Notes under the pieces: model-generated | The model's database searches: none | What the model was told of the DNA's origin: nothing | The model's input: the letters and a program-made list of their open reading frames with translations, nothing else | Translations under genes and position numbers: made by a program | From: Prostheceraeus crozeri | Lineage: Eukaryota; Platyhelminthes; Polycladida; Euryleptidae | DNA length: 64,000 bases | Assembly: GCA_907163375.1 (NCBI GenBank) | Contig: CAJQUW010007993.1 | Coordinates: forward strand, 310,001-374,000 | Direction: 5' to 3' | Part shown: positions 1-12,240 of the stretch, piece by piece | Numbering within the stretch: position 1 is the first letter of the stretch | Layout of the letters: each line of letters begins with the position of its first letter

Positions 1-1260
1 CCGGTTCGTAGATCATTTCATAGTCCACATCCTGCATGTCCATGATCCACCTCTCAAGACGTGGTGGTAAGTTCACTTTCGTCTTGTTGAAAAGTGGAAT
101 CAGTGGCTTGTGCGAACAAACTATCTTGAACTTCGGTGCACCTAGCAAGTACATGCGAAATCTGTTTTTCGCCCATCGGACGCATAACGCATCTTTCTCG
201 GTCTGGCTGTAGTTTCTCTCTGTGCCAGTCATCGACCTCCTAATGAAATGAGCTGGCTTGATGCCTGATTCTGTCTTCTGGAATAATCCTGCCGATAGAC
301 CTTCATGGAAGCTCGCTTCAGTTCTCACGATAATAGGGTATCTAGGGTTAAAGAATGCCACGGCAGCATCATCTGTGATGGCCTCTTTCAGTTTCTCAAA
401 TGTCTTGTCTTCAACCTCGGTCCACTGGAATTTCTTATCTTTCAGGGTTAGGTTACGGAGTGGAGCTGTCAGGTGCGAGTAGTTAGGTATGAATTTTGAC
501 AAATAACCAGTTATTCCTAGAAAACTGCGGACTTCTGACTTAGATTCCGGTATGCTGCATTCCTTGATGGCTTTGACCTTCTCGGGAGCCGGTCGCAGTC
601 CATCGTCAGAGAACTTATAGCCGTAAAATTCTATCTCTTTCAGACCGAACTGACATTTCTGACGGTTGAATGTGATGCCAAAATCTCTCGTTTGATTTAA
701 GACCTGTTTCAGAGCTTTAGCATGTTCCTCTTCGTCTCTGCCGCCAATGAGGATGTCGTCTCTATGGTTCAAACAGTTGGGGATATTGCCGAATATTCGG
801 TAAACAACTTCGTCGAAGCTATCTTGGGCTGATTTCGTATTGTATTGTATTCACTCCGATTTCGCTCCGAATATCAATCTGGTTGGGCGCATGTTGCCCC
901 AAGGTGTGCTGAACGTGGCAATTTTTCTCGACTTTGGATGAAGGCTAAGCTGGTGGTAACCTTGATTCATGTCAAGTTTCGAAAATATCTTGCATTCACT
1001 GAATTTGTGGGTAAAGTCCTCGACTGTGGTGCCCTGAGTGATACTGTTTCTTTCCATGGCCTTATTTGGTGTTCTCAGATCTATACATGCACGGATCATA
1101 TTGGACTGTAATTCTTGTTCATCTCGGTATCTTGGCTTCGGCATGATGACTAATGGTGAACACCAACTAATGGCTTCATTATCTGGGACGCGCTTGTAAA
1201 TTCCATTTTCTACACATTCATCTAGCAATGCTTTGAGTGGCTTCTGGAGGTAGAATGGGA
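1..1260 (-). pseudogene. reverse transcriptase / RNase H of gypsy-type element
   Basis: The minus strand 851-1228 encodes the RT fingers and palm (WCSPLVIMPK, then IDLRTPNK, then FSKLDMNQGYHQL with the first catalytic Asp). A frame break near 850 is followed by the catalytic box at about 743-769. There both aspartates are kept but the two residues before them are His-Arg (HRDD), where related elements usually have Ile-Ser or Tyr-Ala. The connection and RNase H regions continue to position 1, readable as KFQWTEVEDKTFEKL and later SHKPLIPLF. RT copies the element RNA into DNA and RNase H removes the template. Stops and frame changes show it is not functional. Confidence 0.8.
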
Positions 1261-1383
1261 CTGGTCTGGGCTTCTATGCGATCGGTTCTGCGTCATCATT
1301 CATTTGGAAGTGTGCATATATCTCGAGGTCATTCTTCTTGTCTCGGATGTGGCCTATGCCCTCGAAGACTTCCTCGTACTCCG

Positions 1384-2735
1384 CTAATATTGCCTCGCGA
1401 TCTGTAGGCTCATTCTTAATGAGGCGTATCCTGAGGTGATTCTCGAAGGCGAATTTACCGTGGGGTTTATCTTCAACATCCCTAATGTTTCTAAGGTGTC
1501 TCTGCTTAGTAGGGGTGGAGATTCTAGTCTGCCCTTGACGATAACGAATTTAGCAGTCGTTCCGCAAGTTATGTTCTTGATAGTGGTCTCCATCTCTCCT
1601 TTCACTAGAAGCTCTTTCTGGACGGCTTTCAACCTAACAGTGGAAGGTTTCAGTACTAGTGTACTTGGTGATCTGTTGGTCAGTGCTTTGACCTGGTGCT
1701 CATCCATGACATTGACTTCTGAGCCTGTGTCAGGTTCTATAAGTGTTTTCACATCTGCGACATGAACAGTAATCAATTTGTCAAATTTCTGGGATTTCTT
1801 TTGCATGCCTATCTGTTTCACGCGAAAAAAATCATCATCTGAACTAGTCTCGTTCTCTGCTTCTTCCAACTTCCTAACGGATTTCTTCTGCTTATTAAAC
1901 TTCTGGCTCTGACTCTGGTTAGGCTTGCTGGATTTACAAACATTGGCCCAGTGGTTCAACCCGCCGCACTTATGACATTTCTTGCCGTAAGCAGGACAAT
2001 TTCTCCCCTTCTCGTGTGTGCCTGACTGACCATAATAACCGCAGGGGGTCCTGTTTTGGTTTGGCTTGCTAAAATTAGGCCTAGCTTGTTTCGAGCTATG
2101 TGGACGATTTCTGATTTTCGCGATGGTTTTGGAATCCCTATCTTCCGATAATTTCATGTCGTTAAGTTGATCTGTCATGGCCTCCATCTGCTGCGCTTCC
2201 TCTAGAAACTGATCGAGTTTCCATCTTTTATTCACAGCGTTTTTGATAAGTGTCTTGTCATCAGTGGTTTGAATAATGTGCTCAAGTATCCTGTCATCAC
2301 TATCAACAAAATCACAATAATTGGCTTTTTCTATAAGCCGCGCAGCATAATTAGACTACCCATTGGTTCATGCCTATTGCGTCGCATCTTGGTAAACACA
2401 AACTTCATGTGCTGGGTATTAATCTTTCTCATGAAATGATTGTCTAGCTTACATTTCAGTGTAGTGTATACATCTTTTATCACACCCTTGGGTAAAGTGG
2501 TGGGGCCTGGGAGGTGCTTAGCCAAACGCCTTACCTCTGACCCTCCGTAAATCAGGACATCATCCTTTCTATCTTCTGGATCACTAATCCTACGAAATCT
2601 GAATTCAGTTTCAATCCCTTCTACCCACTATTCCCACTGCATGCCTGTGGCAGCAGCAGCATCACCGCTAGGGTGAAAAGGTGTGGCTCTTAAATCACGG
2701 TTCTCTATTGCTGTAGTAGCCGTTCCCGTCGCCAT
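1384..2735 (-). pseudogene. gag-protease region of gypsy-type element
   Basis: A plausible start ATG is at 2733-2735. The frame stays open for about 35 codons, meets a TAG stop near 2626, and continues in the same frame as 2331-2525. It then shifts to a 283-codon frame (1384-2235). That second frame carries a CCHC knuckle (C-x2-C-x4-H-x4-C, in CHKCGGLNHWANVC) preceded by a second Cys-rich stretch, then a lysine- and serine-rich linker. The aspartic protease active site follows, in the context EPDTGSEVNV. Gag packages the element RNA in a virus-like particle and the protease cuts the polyprotein. At least one nonsense codon and one frameshift make the region a pseudogene. Confidence 0.75.
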
Positions 2736-4946
2736 TGTAATATCTGATCTAATCTAATCTAAGCTGCTATCTTTACAACTATGCTGCATTAATCAGTGTA
2801 CACATTAGCATGCACAATATAAAGGGTAAATGGGTTATCGGCTAAAAACACAGCGTACACGCATAAGAAAAGTGAGTGTGTATTCAAACCATGAACATAT
2901 TTAAATAAAGTTAAAGAATAGAATTATGTCCAATCTCATAGAGTAAGATATTACATACCTCAGCTGCGCGGAATAGTATTTTGTGTTCATGTGTTTGTGT
3001 TGGTTGCACAAGTCAATTTAGTTCAGTCTGAGCTAGTGATTCATTTGATGATATTTATGATATTTATGATACTTATAAATATTTTCATGTTTTGCTTCTT
3101 TCAGAAATCTGAATTTACGATGAATCAGACAGAAGTATGATGAGGCATGTACAGACTACTTTAACTTGATTAATGAAATTAGTTTAGAGCAACATCATGG
3201 TGGACATGTTTTTTACTACTAAAATATGGGGCACTAAATAGTCAGTAGTAGAGAAAGCATGAAAAACAACGGACTTGCATTTACATGTTTCTAAAGATAC
3301 GCAATAGTCAACTTAATGTCAATGCGTTGAATCACGACATGCATAAAATTACGGTGCTATGGTAATAAACAGGAATATTTTCATTAGGATTTCGTCGGTT
3401 AGTACATGTTGTACTGTAGGCCACCTTGTATCTTTATTTACTTCATTATAATTTTCGGCCTAACAACAATCGGGAGAGTTTTGTGCCTACACACTCGTAG
3501 TGTATATTTTTTGGTTAGTACATTCCCACGGTGCATGCCAAATGAGACCATATGTTGTCAATTGAATTTTTCAAGAAACTCAGTTGACCGAGTTTGCCGG
3601 AAATTAACCAAATTAAGTTAAACGCGGTATACTGAGTTTTTCTAGCAACTCAGTTGTAATTCAGTAAAATACTCCAGTAAAACTCGGTTAACTCGGGTAC
3701 AAAAGAAAAATACACCAGCAGGCCTAAAATCATCAGAAACTGATTGTCATTTAGGTATATTTTATAAACGCTTCAATCGATAGCTTTTTCATCAAAGTTT
3801 TAGGGAAGAGGATGAGTCATTTCACCATCTAGGTACATGCCCCCAGTAGAAAATTAAAAACATAAGATTGATTAAGTTCAACATGGATAGGTTGAAGGAG
3901 GTTGTTATAAAGTATCATGACAGAGCTGATCTGAATTCGTGCGAGAGAGGGAAGTTAAAAGAACTTCTGGACTATGTGAAATTTTAGATATTTTTGTGGC
4001 AGGCTATCTACTATTGATAATTATTTTGAAGGAGGCATTGAGCCAAGGGAAAGGAAATACTAGTACCTCTTACCATAGACCATGGCGATGGTTTTGCGCT
4101 TGATAGATGCTGTGAAGATTTTTTTGCTGCGTGTTTTATAGTTTCTATACTGGTAAGACTTGTCAGAAGTCTTCGTTTGTTTGATTTTATTTTCAGTGCT
4201 TGAAAACAGGCCCAGTAGGCCTGATGAGCATTTCATACTTGTGCTGAAATAAATTGACGAAAAGGACCAATATAAATTGATATGCCTGAGATTTAAGTTC
4301 AACGGAAATCAATTAAGTAAAACGTTTTTAAATTATTCATTATGTAAAAATAACAATGCATTAAACAACCTACGTAAACAAGTTGATGACCTGTTTACGT
4401 GGAATATTTCACGAATACCTATGAGCCTATAGATAAAATGTCTATTTAGGAGGTAAATTAGCATTCATTAGGTCTTAAAATTAGTTAAAAAGGAAGACCT
4501 GCCGAATATTTTACACAAGGATGAAGTACCCTAACTTTAGATTTCATATGTATAACCCACACCTAAAATTGTAAATTGAGATTTAATTCAGTCGAATTTT
4601 TAATTCCGAAAGTGGTCGCTTCGTGAAAATTTGTTGACTTGTGCTCTGAATAGATGACGCAATCTACCACTTTAATTGATGAGCTGATTGAATAGGATGC
4701 TGAGATTTCTATGTCTATCAAATGAGCTTACATATCTATTGCAAAGAGCAGACGGCGAGACAAATACAGGAAATAGGAATGTTTGCAGCGAAATATGTCA
4801 TAAATTTTAGATAGCCTGAAAGCAAATTTCCTACTGATTTCGATGAAAACAAGAACAAAAACAACTGAAGACTGCCTTCAGTAAAATTTTGGTTAAAATC
4901 CTTCTCTAATAGGCTAAGGCACATCTACTTTCATTGTTACTGAGTA
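2736..4946. other. no gene recognised
   Basis: AT-rich sequence with only short chance ORFs. At about 3565-3700 several copies of a short motif of the type AACTCAGTT / AACTCGGTT lie in both orientations. This looks like a small degenerate inverted-repeat cluster with no clear termini. I see no LTR, transposase or exon here. Confidence 0.5.
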
Positions 4947-7900
4947 AGCAATTGAAGCTGGGACATTCCCATAACGACGTCTAAATGTTTCATAATTTTA
5001 ATAAACTTATAGTTAATAAGACTTAAGGTTTGTCCTTAAGAGGACAGGTGGTGCGTTCCCACCGGCAGACATTAAACGTTCAAGGCGTGTCAAACTTTTG
5101 ACTATCCTAGGACTACATTTTAGAGCCAAACTTGACGAGATCGGTGTGGAGGACCTTCCCACTAGTCCATTTTTCAATCAGCGCTTCTAAAGCGGGGCTG
5201 GACCTTACCCCTAATGGTCCTTTGACTTGTGATCCTCGACAAATGCATGAATGCATGAAGGTCTTTAAGCACAAAGACTTGACGGATCTGATTGCGTGCC
5301 GGGCGGACCTTCCCGGGGGTCCATAACATAGCGCTATACGGGCTGGACTTCACCCTTAAGTGTACGAGATCGTACAAGGCCGCTTAACAAGTGATCTCCT
5401 TGGTCAAAGTTTCAGGCTCGATTGATTAGGAACTTATATATAAATAGACACTTAGTAATCACCATGTCAACCCTATGGAGACCAGTAACGGACACAGTCC
5501 ATTCATCACACTAAGGCAGTAAGCGATAAATAAATAAAAAAAAACAACGTTAAAACAACTAAAACAATAGCCAGTCGTCAGCAGGTACCCGCCTGGTCGC
5601 GTTTCGGCCCCTCTACCTGAACGCTCAAGCCCAGGCGGGCGGGGCCCCGCATAAACTTATATGCGGCTGGCATTCTAAAATCAATACAGTAATGATATGT
5701 GTAATAATAAGTAATACTGATAGTAATAGTAAAAACAAAAACAGAACAACCGCAAAAGACGGATACAACCAAAACAAACTAAAATATATGTGTGAAATAC
5801 TGAAATGGTATAACCAATAAAAAAATGCCAAGAAAACAAACAAACAGTGTTAATTTTATTGTTTAAAATGCGCACTGCGATGTCAGCTGCCTGGCTGAGA
5901 AATATCCAAACTTGACTAGAAAATTGTTATGACCGGTTAGGATTTTCTCAGTACATGCCTTCATTTTAGACTTACAATATCCTCTGCCGCTCATCACAAA
6001 AAGTGTCATATTAATTCGTTTAATTAGATCTTCAAGATGCGAGCAGATGCGACAATAACGTAAAACCTGGCCGGCAAATACATTAATTCCCATGTTATAA
6101 GGTATTGCACTGTCTGGAAATGTCAACAGAACAACAGGGAAATCAAAATCTTCCACTTTATGATATATTGAGGTTCGAAGACCGTCACTACTAGATTGGA
6201 GTCTCACGTCGAGGTAAACAATGGCTTTATCATTGACTCCGTTTCTATCTGCAAGAAGCTCCACTGGGTAAATTTTTGGAATTAAGGTATTGAAATGCTT
6301 GTAATTTATTACGCATATATCGTCTATATATCTCGAAGTGTTTGACAATAATTTAGCTAGTCCAAACTTTTTATTTTTAACCAATTGTTTCATAAAAGTA
6401 AATTTGCAATTTAACAGAAACAAGTCGGCAAGTAAAGGACTGCAAATTCCCTCCCATTGGTACTCCTCAAATTTGTCTGAACACATAACCGGAAAAAGAA
6501 ATGTAGACTTCAGACACTATAAAATCAATAGCCTTCTTAAAAGAGTCCACGTCATAACAAAAATACCCTTTATATTTGATTTTGGAGAAAAACGACTTCT
6601 CATATCTTACACACAAGTATCTACGATTAGTGGAATTGAATGTGAGATCAAGGATGGAAAAAATATTATTCTTGATAGCACCTTGATCTAAGTTTGTATA
6701 AAGAGTAGAGAAGTCAAAAACTTGCATAGAGTGGACGTTCACGTTAGAAATATTCCTCAAAAAATCTTGAGTCGAGGCTAAACTCCAAAAATAAGAATAA
6801 CCAGTATTACTCCTGATTGACTCACAGTATTTATGGAAATTTTCTCTTATCACTTTCAGACCTTTGTTGATATTCACCGATAACTTTTTAGTTGTACAAT
6901 TTCTGGCTCCGGCAATGAATCTAAACTTATAAGGATTTTTATGCAATTTTGGAATCCAGAAAAGTTTTGGTAGTTTAAGGTCCTTGTCACTAACATTAAT
7001 ATTAAAGTTTGATTTCATATCTTTGACGTGTTTATTAAGGACTTCCTTTTCAGAAATAAGCTCAGGTTTATAAGTTGCATTGCCTACTGCAGTGGAAGAA
7101 TCTATGTCAAAACCAAGCTCGTCCATCAGGATTTTGAGATAGAACTTTTTACATATGAAACTAAAGTTGTTGGATGCTTTATCGACAGGAACGACTATCA
7201 AGTTTTTATGGAGATCTTGCAACTCCTTATCAACACAAACGTTGCTGCCATTATCTTTCCTACCCAATTTCTTACAACGAAAGATGCGGTGCTTTACTAA
7301 CATCATGACCCTGTTTTTCCAAATAGAGAAGTCATCAACTTTTAAGTGAAGGCGACTGGACACACGAGATATATGATTATCTATGGAATCGCTGATCTCT
7401 TTTTGAATGGATTTCCATGATATTGACCTAGACAATCTGTGTTTAGTGCCATACGCAAATATAGCTCTGAGACCTGGATCATTTATTATATCTAAATTAC
7501 CGGTAAAAACATGCCCATAAGGCTCATAAACAAAATTGGTCATCGAGTCACAGCTGCAATCGCTCTGCAAAATGCCAACAACTTCCTGAATTGTCAGGCT
7601 ATTAAGAAACTTATTATAATTGAAGAATTTCAAACAAATAGGGTTATTAAGCTTATGATACACTTTGGGAGGATATAGATGTTTCGCTTTTTCTGGAACT
7701 AAAGCACAGACACTTTTGTCATTAAATACAGAAGGTAAATGAAGTTTGTCAACTAAATGAGACTTGAAAGGAATCACTATATGCGTTTTGTCTTCGGTAG
7801 AGCTATCCTTCTTGTTTCTATATAATTTACTATGAACATATGTTGTCCAAACGAAAGATAGGTCATTCGACTGATCAAGAAGCCTAGAATACATAATTTT

Positions 7901-8837
7901 AAGCATGCTATCAGTTATCGATTTCAAGCAATTATAGAAATTTCTTATTTTGTTGCTCTTCATCAACTCTTGAAGCTCCTTGAGAATATCCTCACAACTA
8001 TTAGATGGAGGATATTTCTTTCTACCCGACTTCCTAAGGCCATGGCTTCTCTTACGTCTGCTAATAGGAGAACTAAAAAATGAAAATGAATTTGCAGTGT
8101 TCTGAGAGGCGCAACCTCCGCCTAACACTCTGTCATTCAAACCTAAAGGATGCAAGGTGTTCAGCGTTCTTATATGAAAATCTTCCTTACTGTTAAGCTC
8201 GAAGGCAATTTCTGTATCAGATTTATTACGAACATCGACAAAGTCAATAATTTGTATACTTACATCATCCCAACTGTGATTAGAACTATTAAAATGACTA
8301 CTTAAATACGTATTGAGATGATTCTTTTGAACAGATTGCCGATGCCCATTAAGTCTACAATGTAATGGCTGTTTTGTCTGTCCAACATACTGGACCCCAC
8401 ATGATTGACATGTGATCAAATATATTACATGTCTACTCTTACACGAGAAACTACTAGGATAATTTAAAACGAACCGTCTGCCGGTACTAAAACTCTTAAA
8501 AGTAGTATTAGTGTCAAGAGATTTACAACATAGGCATCTTTTGCTGCCACAGACATCAACACTACTGACGCATGTGGAGGGCGCTATCCACTCCTTCGCA
8601 TTAACGTCATACACTTTAGCTTGCATTATATCCATATTTCAAATGCCAGGACCCCATACTAAGCAAGGAATCCTTTCAGAGGTTGGACTTTAGATCCTTG
8701 CTATCTAATTGGTACTTAGACCTAACACAACTACCAATGTCATTAATAAACCGCTATAAGAATGTGAGGCTTTTGCCTGCCAGCAGAGGTCCAGTAGCGG
8801 GGTCATAAACCACCAGCATCTGCAGACTTACTGTGTT
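4947..8837 (-). mobile_element. Naiad-type Penelope-like element, copy 1 (downstream, longer copy)
   Basis: On the minus strand this unit runs from about 200 bases of 5' leader (8636-8837) through a GIY-YIG-then-RT ORF (5863-8635) to an approximately 0.9-kb 3' region (4947-5862). The endonuclease-first order and the C-x-C linker motif match the Naiad clade of Penelope-like elements described in invertebrates (Craig and colleagues 2021). Its left end begins AGCAATTGAAGC, and the same sequence starts copy 2 exactly 3891 bases later, so the two copies abut directly. Tandem, 5'-truncated arrangements (pseudo-LTRs) are known for Penelope-like elements. Confidence 0.85.
5863..8635 (-). pseudogene. 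Naiad EN-RT protein, copy 1
   Basis: The first frame (6467-8635, 722 codons) holds, in order: a Cys-rich start (C30, C34, C36, C37); a GIY-YIG endonuclease (VIY at residues 70-72, YVG at 83-85, then a His/Arg-rich helix); a linker with a Cys-x-Cys at 360-362 followed by GHVFTG; a DKA box at 485; a KLFWIPKLHK stretch near 555-565; and RT motif FDFSTLYT at 640-647. The RT palm continues in another frame (5863-6486) with CSPLLADLF and the catalytic SRYIDD. Two lesions separate the parts: one extra base in the AAATT run near 6444-6448, just after PMGG, and a TGA at 6467-6469 where copy 2 has CGA (Arg). The protein would nick the target and prime cDNA synthesis there. Apart from these lesions it is almost intact. 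Confidence 0.85.
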
Positions 8838-11800
8838 AGCAATTGAAGCTGGGACATTCCCATAACGACGTCTAAATGTTTCATAATTTTAATAAACTTA
8901 TAGTTAATAAGACTTAAGGTTTGTCTTTAAGAGGACAGGTGGTGCGTTCCCACCGGCAGACATTAAACGTTCAAGGCGTGTCAAACTTTTGACTATCCTA
9001 GGACTACATTTTAGAGCCAAACTTGACGAGATCGGTGTGGAGGACCTTCCCACTAGTCCATTTTTCAATCAGCGCTTCTAAAGCGGGGCTGGACCTTACC
9101 CCTAATGGTCCTTTGACTTGTGATCCTCGACAAATGCATGAATGCATGAAGGTCTTTAAGCACAAAGACTTGACGGATCTGATTGCGTGCCGGGCGGACC
9201 TTCCCGGGGGTCCATAACATAGCGCTATACGGGCTGGACTTCACCCTTAAGTGTACGAGATCGTACAAGGCCGCTTAACAAGTGATCTCCTTGGTCAAAG
9301 TTTCAGGCTCGATTGATTAGGAACTTATATATAAATAGACACTTAGTAATCACCATGTCAACCCTATGGAGACCAGTAACGGACACAGTCCATTCATCAC
9401 ACTAAGGCAGTAAGCGATAAATAAATAAAAAAAAACAACGTTAAAACAAGTAAAACAATAGCCAGTCGTCAGCAGGTACCCGCCTGGTCGCGTTTCGGCC
9501 CCTCTACCTGAACGCTCAAGCCCAGGCGGGCGGGGCCCCGCATAAACTTATATGCGGCTGGCATTCTAAAATCAATACAGTAATGATATGTGTAATAATA
9601 AGTAATACTGATAGTAATAGTAAAAACAAAAACAGAACAACCGCAAAAGACGGATACAACCAAAACAAACTAAAATATATGTGTGAAATACTGAAATGGT
9701 ATAACCAATAAAAAAATGCCAAGAAAACAAACAAACAGTGTTAATTTTATTGTTTAAAATGCGCACTGCGATGTCAGCTGCCTGGCTGAGAAATATCCAA
9801 ACTTGACTAGAAAATTGTTATGACCGGTTAGGATTTTCTCAGTACATGCCTTCATTTTAGACTTACAATATCCTCTGCCGCTCATCACAAAAAGTGTCAT
9901 ATTAATTCGTTTAATTAGATCTTCAAGATGCGATCAGATGCGACAATAACGTAAAACCTGGCCGGCAAATACATTAATTCCCATGTTATAAGGTATTGCA
10001 CTGTCTGGAAATGTCAACAGAACAACAAGGAAATCAAAATCTTCCACTTTATGATATATTGAGGTTCGAAGACCGTCACTACTAGATTGGAGTCTCACGT
10101 CGAGGTAAACAATGGCTTTATCATTGACTCCGTTTCTATCTGCAAGAAGCTCCACTGGGTAAATTTTTGGAATTAAGGTATTGAAATGCTTGTAATTTAT
10201 TACGCATATATCGTCTATATATCTCGAAGTGTTTGACAATAATTTAGCTAGTCCAAACTTTTTATTTTTAACCAATTGTTTCATAAAAGTAAATTCGCAA
10301 TTTAACAGAAACAAGTCGGCAAGTAAAGGACTGCAAATTCCCTCCCATTGGTACTCCTCGAATTTGTCTGAACACATAACCGGAAAAAGAAATGTAGACT
10401 TCAGACACTATAAAATCAATAGCCTTCTTAAAAGAGTCCACGTCATAACAAAAATACCCTTTATATTTGATTTTGGAGAAAAACGACTTCTCATATCTTA
10501 CACACAAGTATCTACGATTAGTGGAATTGAATGTGAGATCAAGGATGGAAAAAATATTATTCTTGATAGCACCTTGATCTAAGTTTGTATAAAGAGTAGA
10601 GAAGTCAAAAACTTGCATAGAGTGGACGTTCACGTTAGAAATATTCCTCAAAAAATCTTGAGTCGAGGCTAAACTCCAAAAATAAGAATAACCAGTATTA
10701 CTCCTGATTGACTCACAGTATTTATGGAAATTTTCTCTTATCACTTTCAGACCTTTGTTGATATTCACCGATAACTTTTTAGTTGTACAATTTCTGGCTC
10801 CGGCAATGAATCTAAACTTAAGGATTTTTATGCAATTTTGGAATCCAGAAAAGTTTTGGTAGTTTAAGGTCCTTGTCACTAACATTAATATTAAAGTTTG
10901 ATTTCATATCTTTGACGTGTTTATTAAGGACTTCCTTTTCAGAAATAAGCTCAGGTTTATAAGTTGCATTGCCTACTGCAGTGGAAGAATCTATGTCAAA
11001 ACCAAGCTCGTCCATCAGGATTTTGAGATAGAACTTTTTACATATGAAACTAAAGTTGTTGGATGCTTTATCGACAGGAACGACTATCAAGTTTTTATGG
11101 AGATCTTGCAACTCCTTATCAACACAAACGTTGCTGCCATTATCTTTCCTACCCAATTTCTTACAACGAAAGATGCGGTGCTTTACTAACATCATGACCC
11201 TGTTTTTCCAAATAGAGAAGTCATCAACTTTTAAGTGAAGGCGACTGGACACACGAGATATATGATTATCTATGGAATCGCTGATCTCTTTTTGAATGGA
11301 TTTCCATGATATTGACCTAGACAATCTGTGTTTAGTGCCATACGCAAATATAGCTCTGAGACCTGGATCATTTATTATATCTAAATTACCGGTAAAAACA
11401 TGCCCATAAGGCTCATAAACAAAATTGGTCATCGAGTCACAGCTGCAATCGCTCTGCAAAATGCCAACAACTTCCTGAATTGTCAGGCTATTAAGAAACT
11501 TATTATAATTGAAGAATTTCAAACAAATAGGGTTATTAAGCTTATGATACACTTTGGGAGGATATAGATGTTTCGCTTTTTCTGGAACTAAAGCACAGAC
11601 ACTTTTGTCATTAAATACAGAAGGTAAATGAAGTTTGTCAACTAAATGAGACTTGAAAGGAATCACTATATGCGTTTTGTCTTCGGTAGAGCTATCCTTC
11701 TTGTTTCTATATAATTTACTATGAACATATGTTGTCCAAACGAAAGATAGGTCATTCGACTGATCAAGAAGCCTAGAATACATAATTTTAAGCATGCTAT

Positions 11801-12240
11801 CAGTTATCGATTTCAAGCAATTATAGAAATTTCTTATTTTGTTGCTCTTCATCAACTCTTGAAGCTCCTTGAGAATATCCTCACAACTATTAGATGGAGG
11901 ATATTTCTTTCTACCCGACTTCCTAAGGCCATGGCTTCTCTTACGTCTGCTAATAGGAGAACTAAAAAATGAAAATGAATTTGCAGTGTTCTGAGAGGCG
12001 CAACCTCCGCCTAACACTCTGTCATTCAAACCTAAAGGATGCAAGGTGTTCAGCGTTCTTATATGAAAATCTTCCTTACTGTTAAGCTCGAAGGCAATTT
12101 CTGTATCAGATTTATTACGAACATCGACAAAGTCAATAATTTGTATACTTACATCATCCCAACAGTGATTAGAACTATTAAAATGATTACTTTAAATACG
12201 TATTGAGATGATTCTTTTGAACAGATTGCCGATGCCCATT
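8838..12240 (-). mobile_element. Naiad-type Penelope-like element, copy 2 (5'-truncated upstream copy)
   Basis: This repeats 4947-8349 almost exactly. I count about nine substitutions, a 2-base deletion near 10819 and a 1-base insertion near 12190. It stops abruptly at 12240, inside the GIY-YIG domain, so it lacks the first roughly 95 codons and the leader. Its 3' end joins copy 1's 5' leader directly on the minus strand, which is the truncated-copy-then-longer-copy arrangement typical of Penelope-like elements. No clear target-site duplication is visible at 4946 versus 12241. Confidence 0.85.
9754..12240 (-). pseudogene. Naiad EN-RT protein, copy 2
   Basis: The frames 10818-12044, 10268-10885 and 9934-10377 together cover the region from the end of GIY-YIG through the Cys-x-Cys linker and RT. 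Specific lesions are a 2-base deletion near 10819 (copy 1 reads CTTATAAGG, copy 2 CTTAAGG), the same extra base after PMGG that copy 1 carries, and a TGA at 9934-9936 where copy 1 has TGC (Cys in the context YCRIC). At the position of copy 1's other TGA this copy has Arg. The catalytic YIDD is present. The truncated endonuclease and frame breaks make it non-functional. Confidence 0.8.

Larger units (their letters stand above)
1..2735 (-). mobile_element. Ty3/gypsy-type LTR retrotransposon, 5' part, decayed
   Basis: Reading the minus strand from about 2735 leftwards gives a gag-like region, a CCHC zinc knuckle, an aspartic protease motif, then reverse transcriptase and the start of RNase H before the window ends. 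That order (gag, protease, RT, RNase H) is the Ty3/gypsy order. Integrase and the 3' LTR would lie left of position 1 and are not visible. I could not find a convincing 5' LTR or primer-binding site between 2736 and 3400. The reading frame changes at least three times and has stops, so this copy is dead. The exact gypsy lineage cannot be assigned by eye. Confidence 0.85.

Noticed and set aside
2736-3400. 5' LTR and primer-binding site of the gypsy-type element
   Set aside because: No TG...CA-bounded repeat or tRNA-complementary stretch could be identified, and the second LTR is outside the window.
5132-5875. Small ORFs in the Naiad 3' region, repeated at 9023-9766
   Set aside because: They are duplicated only because the element is duplicated, overlap on both strands, and have no family resemblance.
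6467-6469. Selenocysteine TGA in Naiad copy 1 after RQI
   Set aside because: The other copy has CGA (Arg) here, so this is a simple C-to-T change at a CpG, not a Cys-to-Sec replacement.
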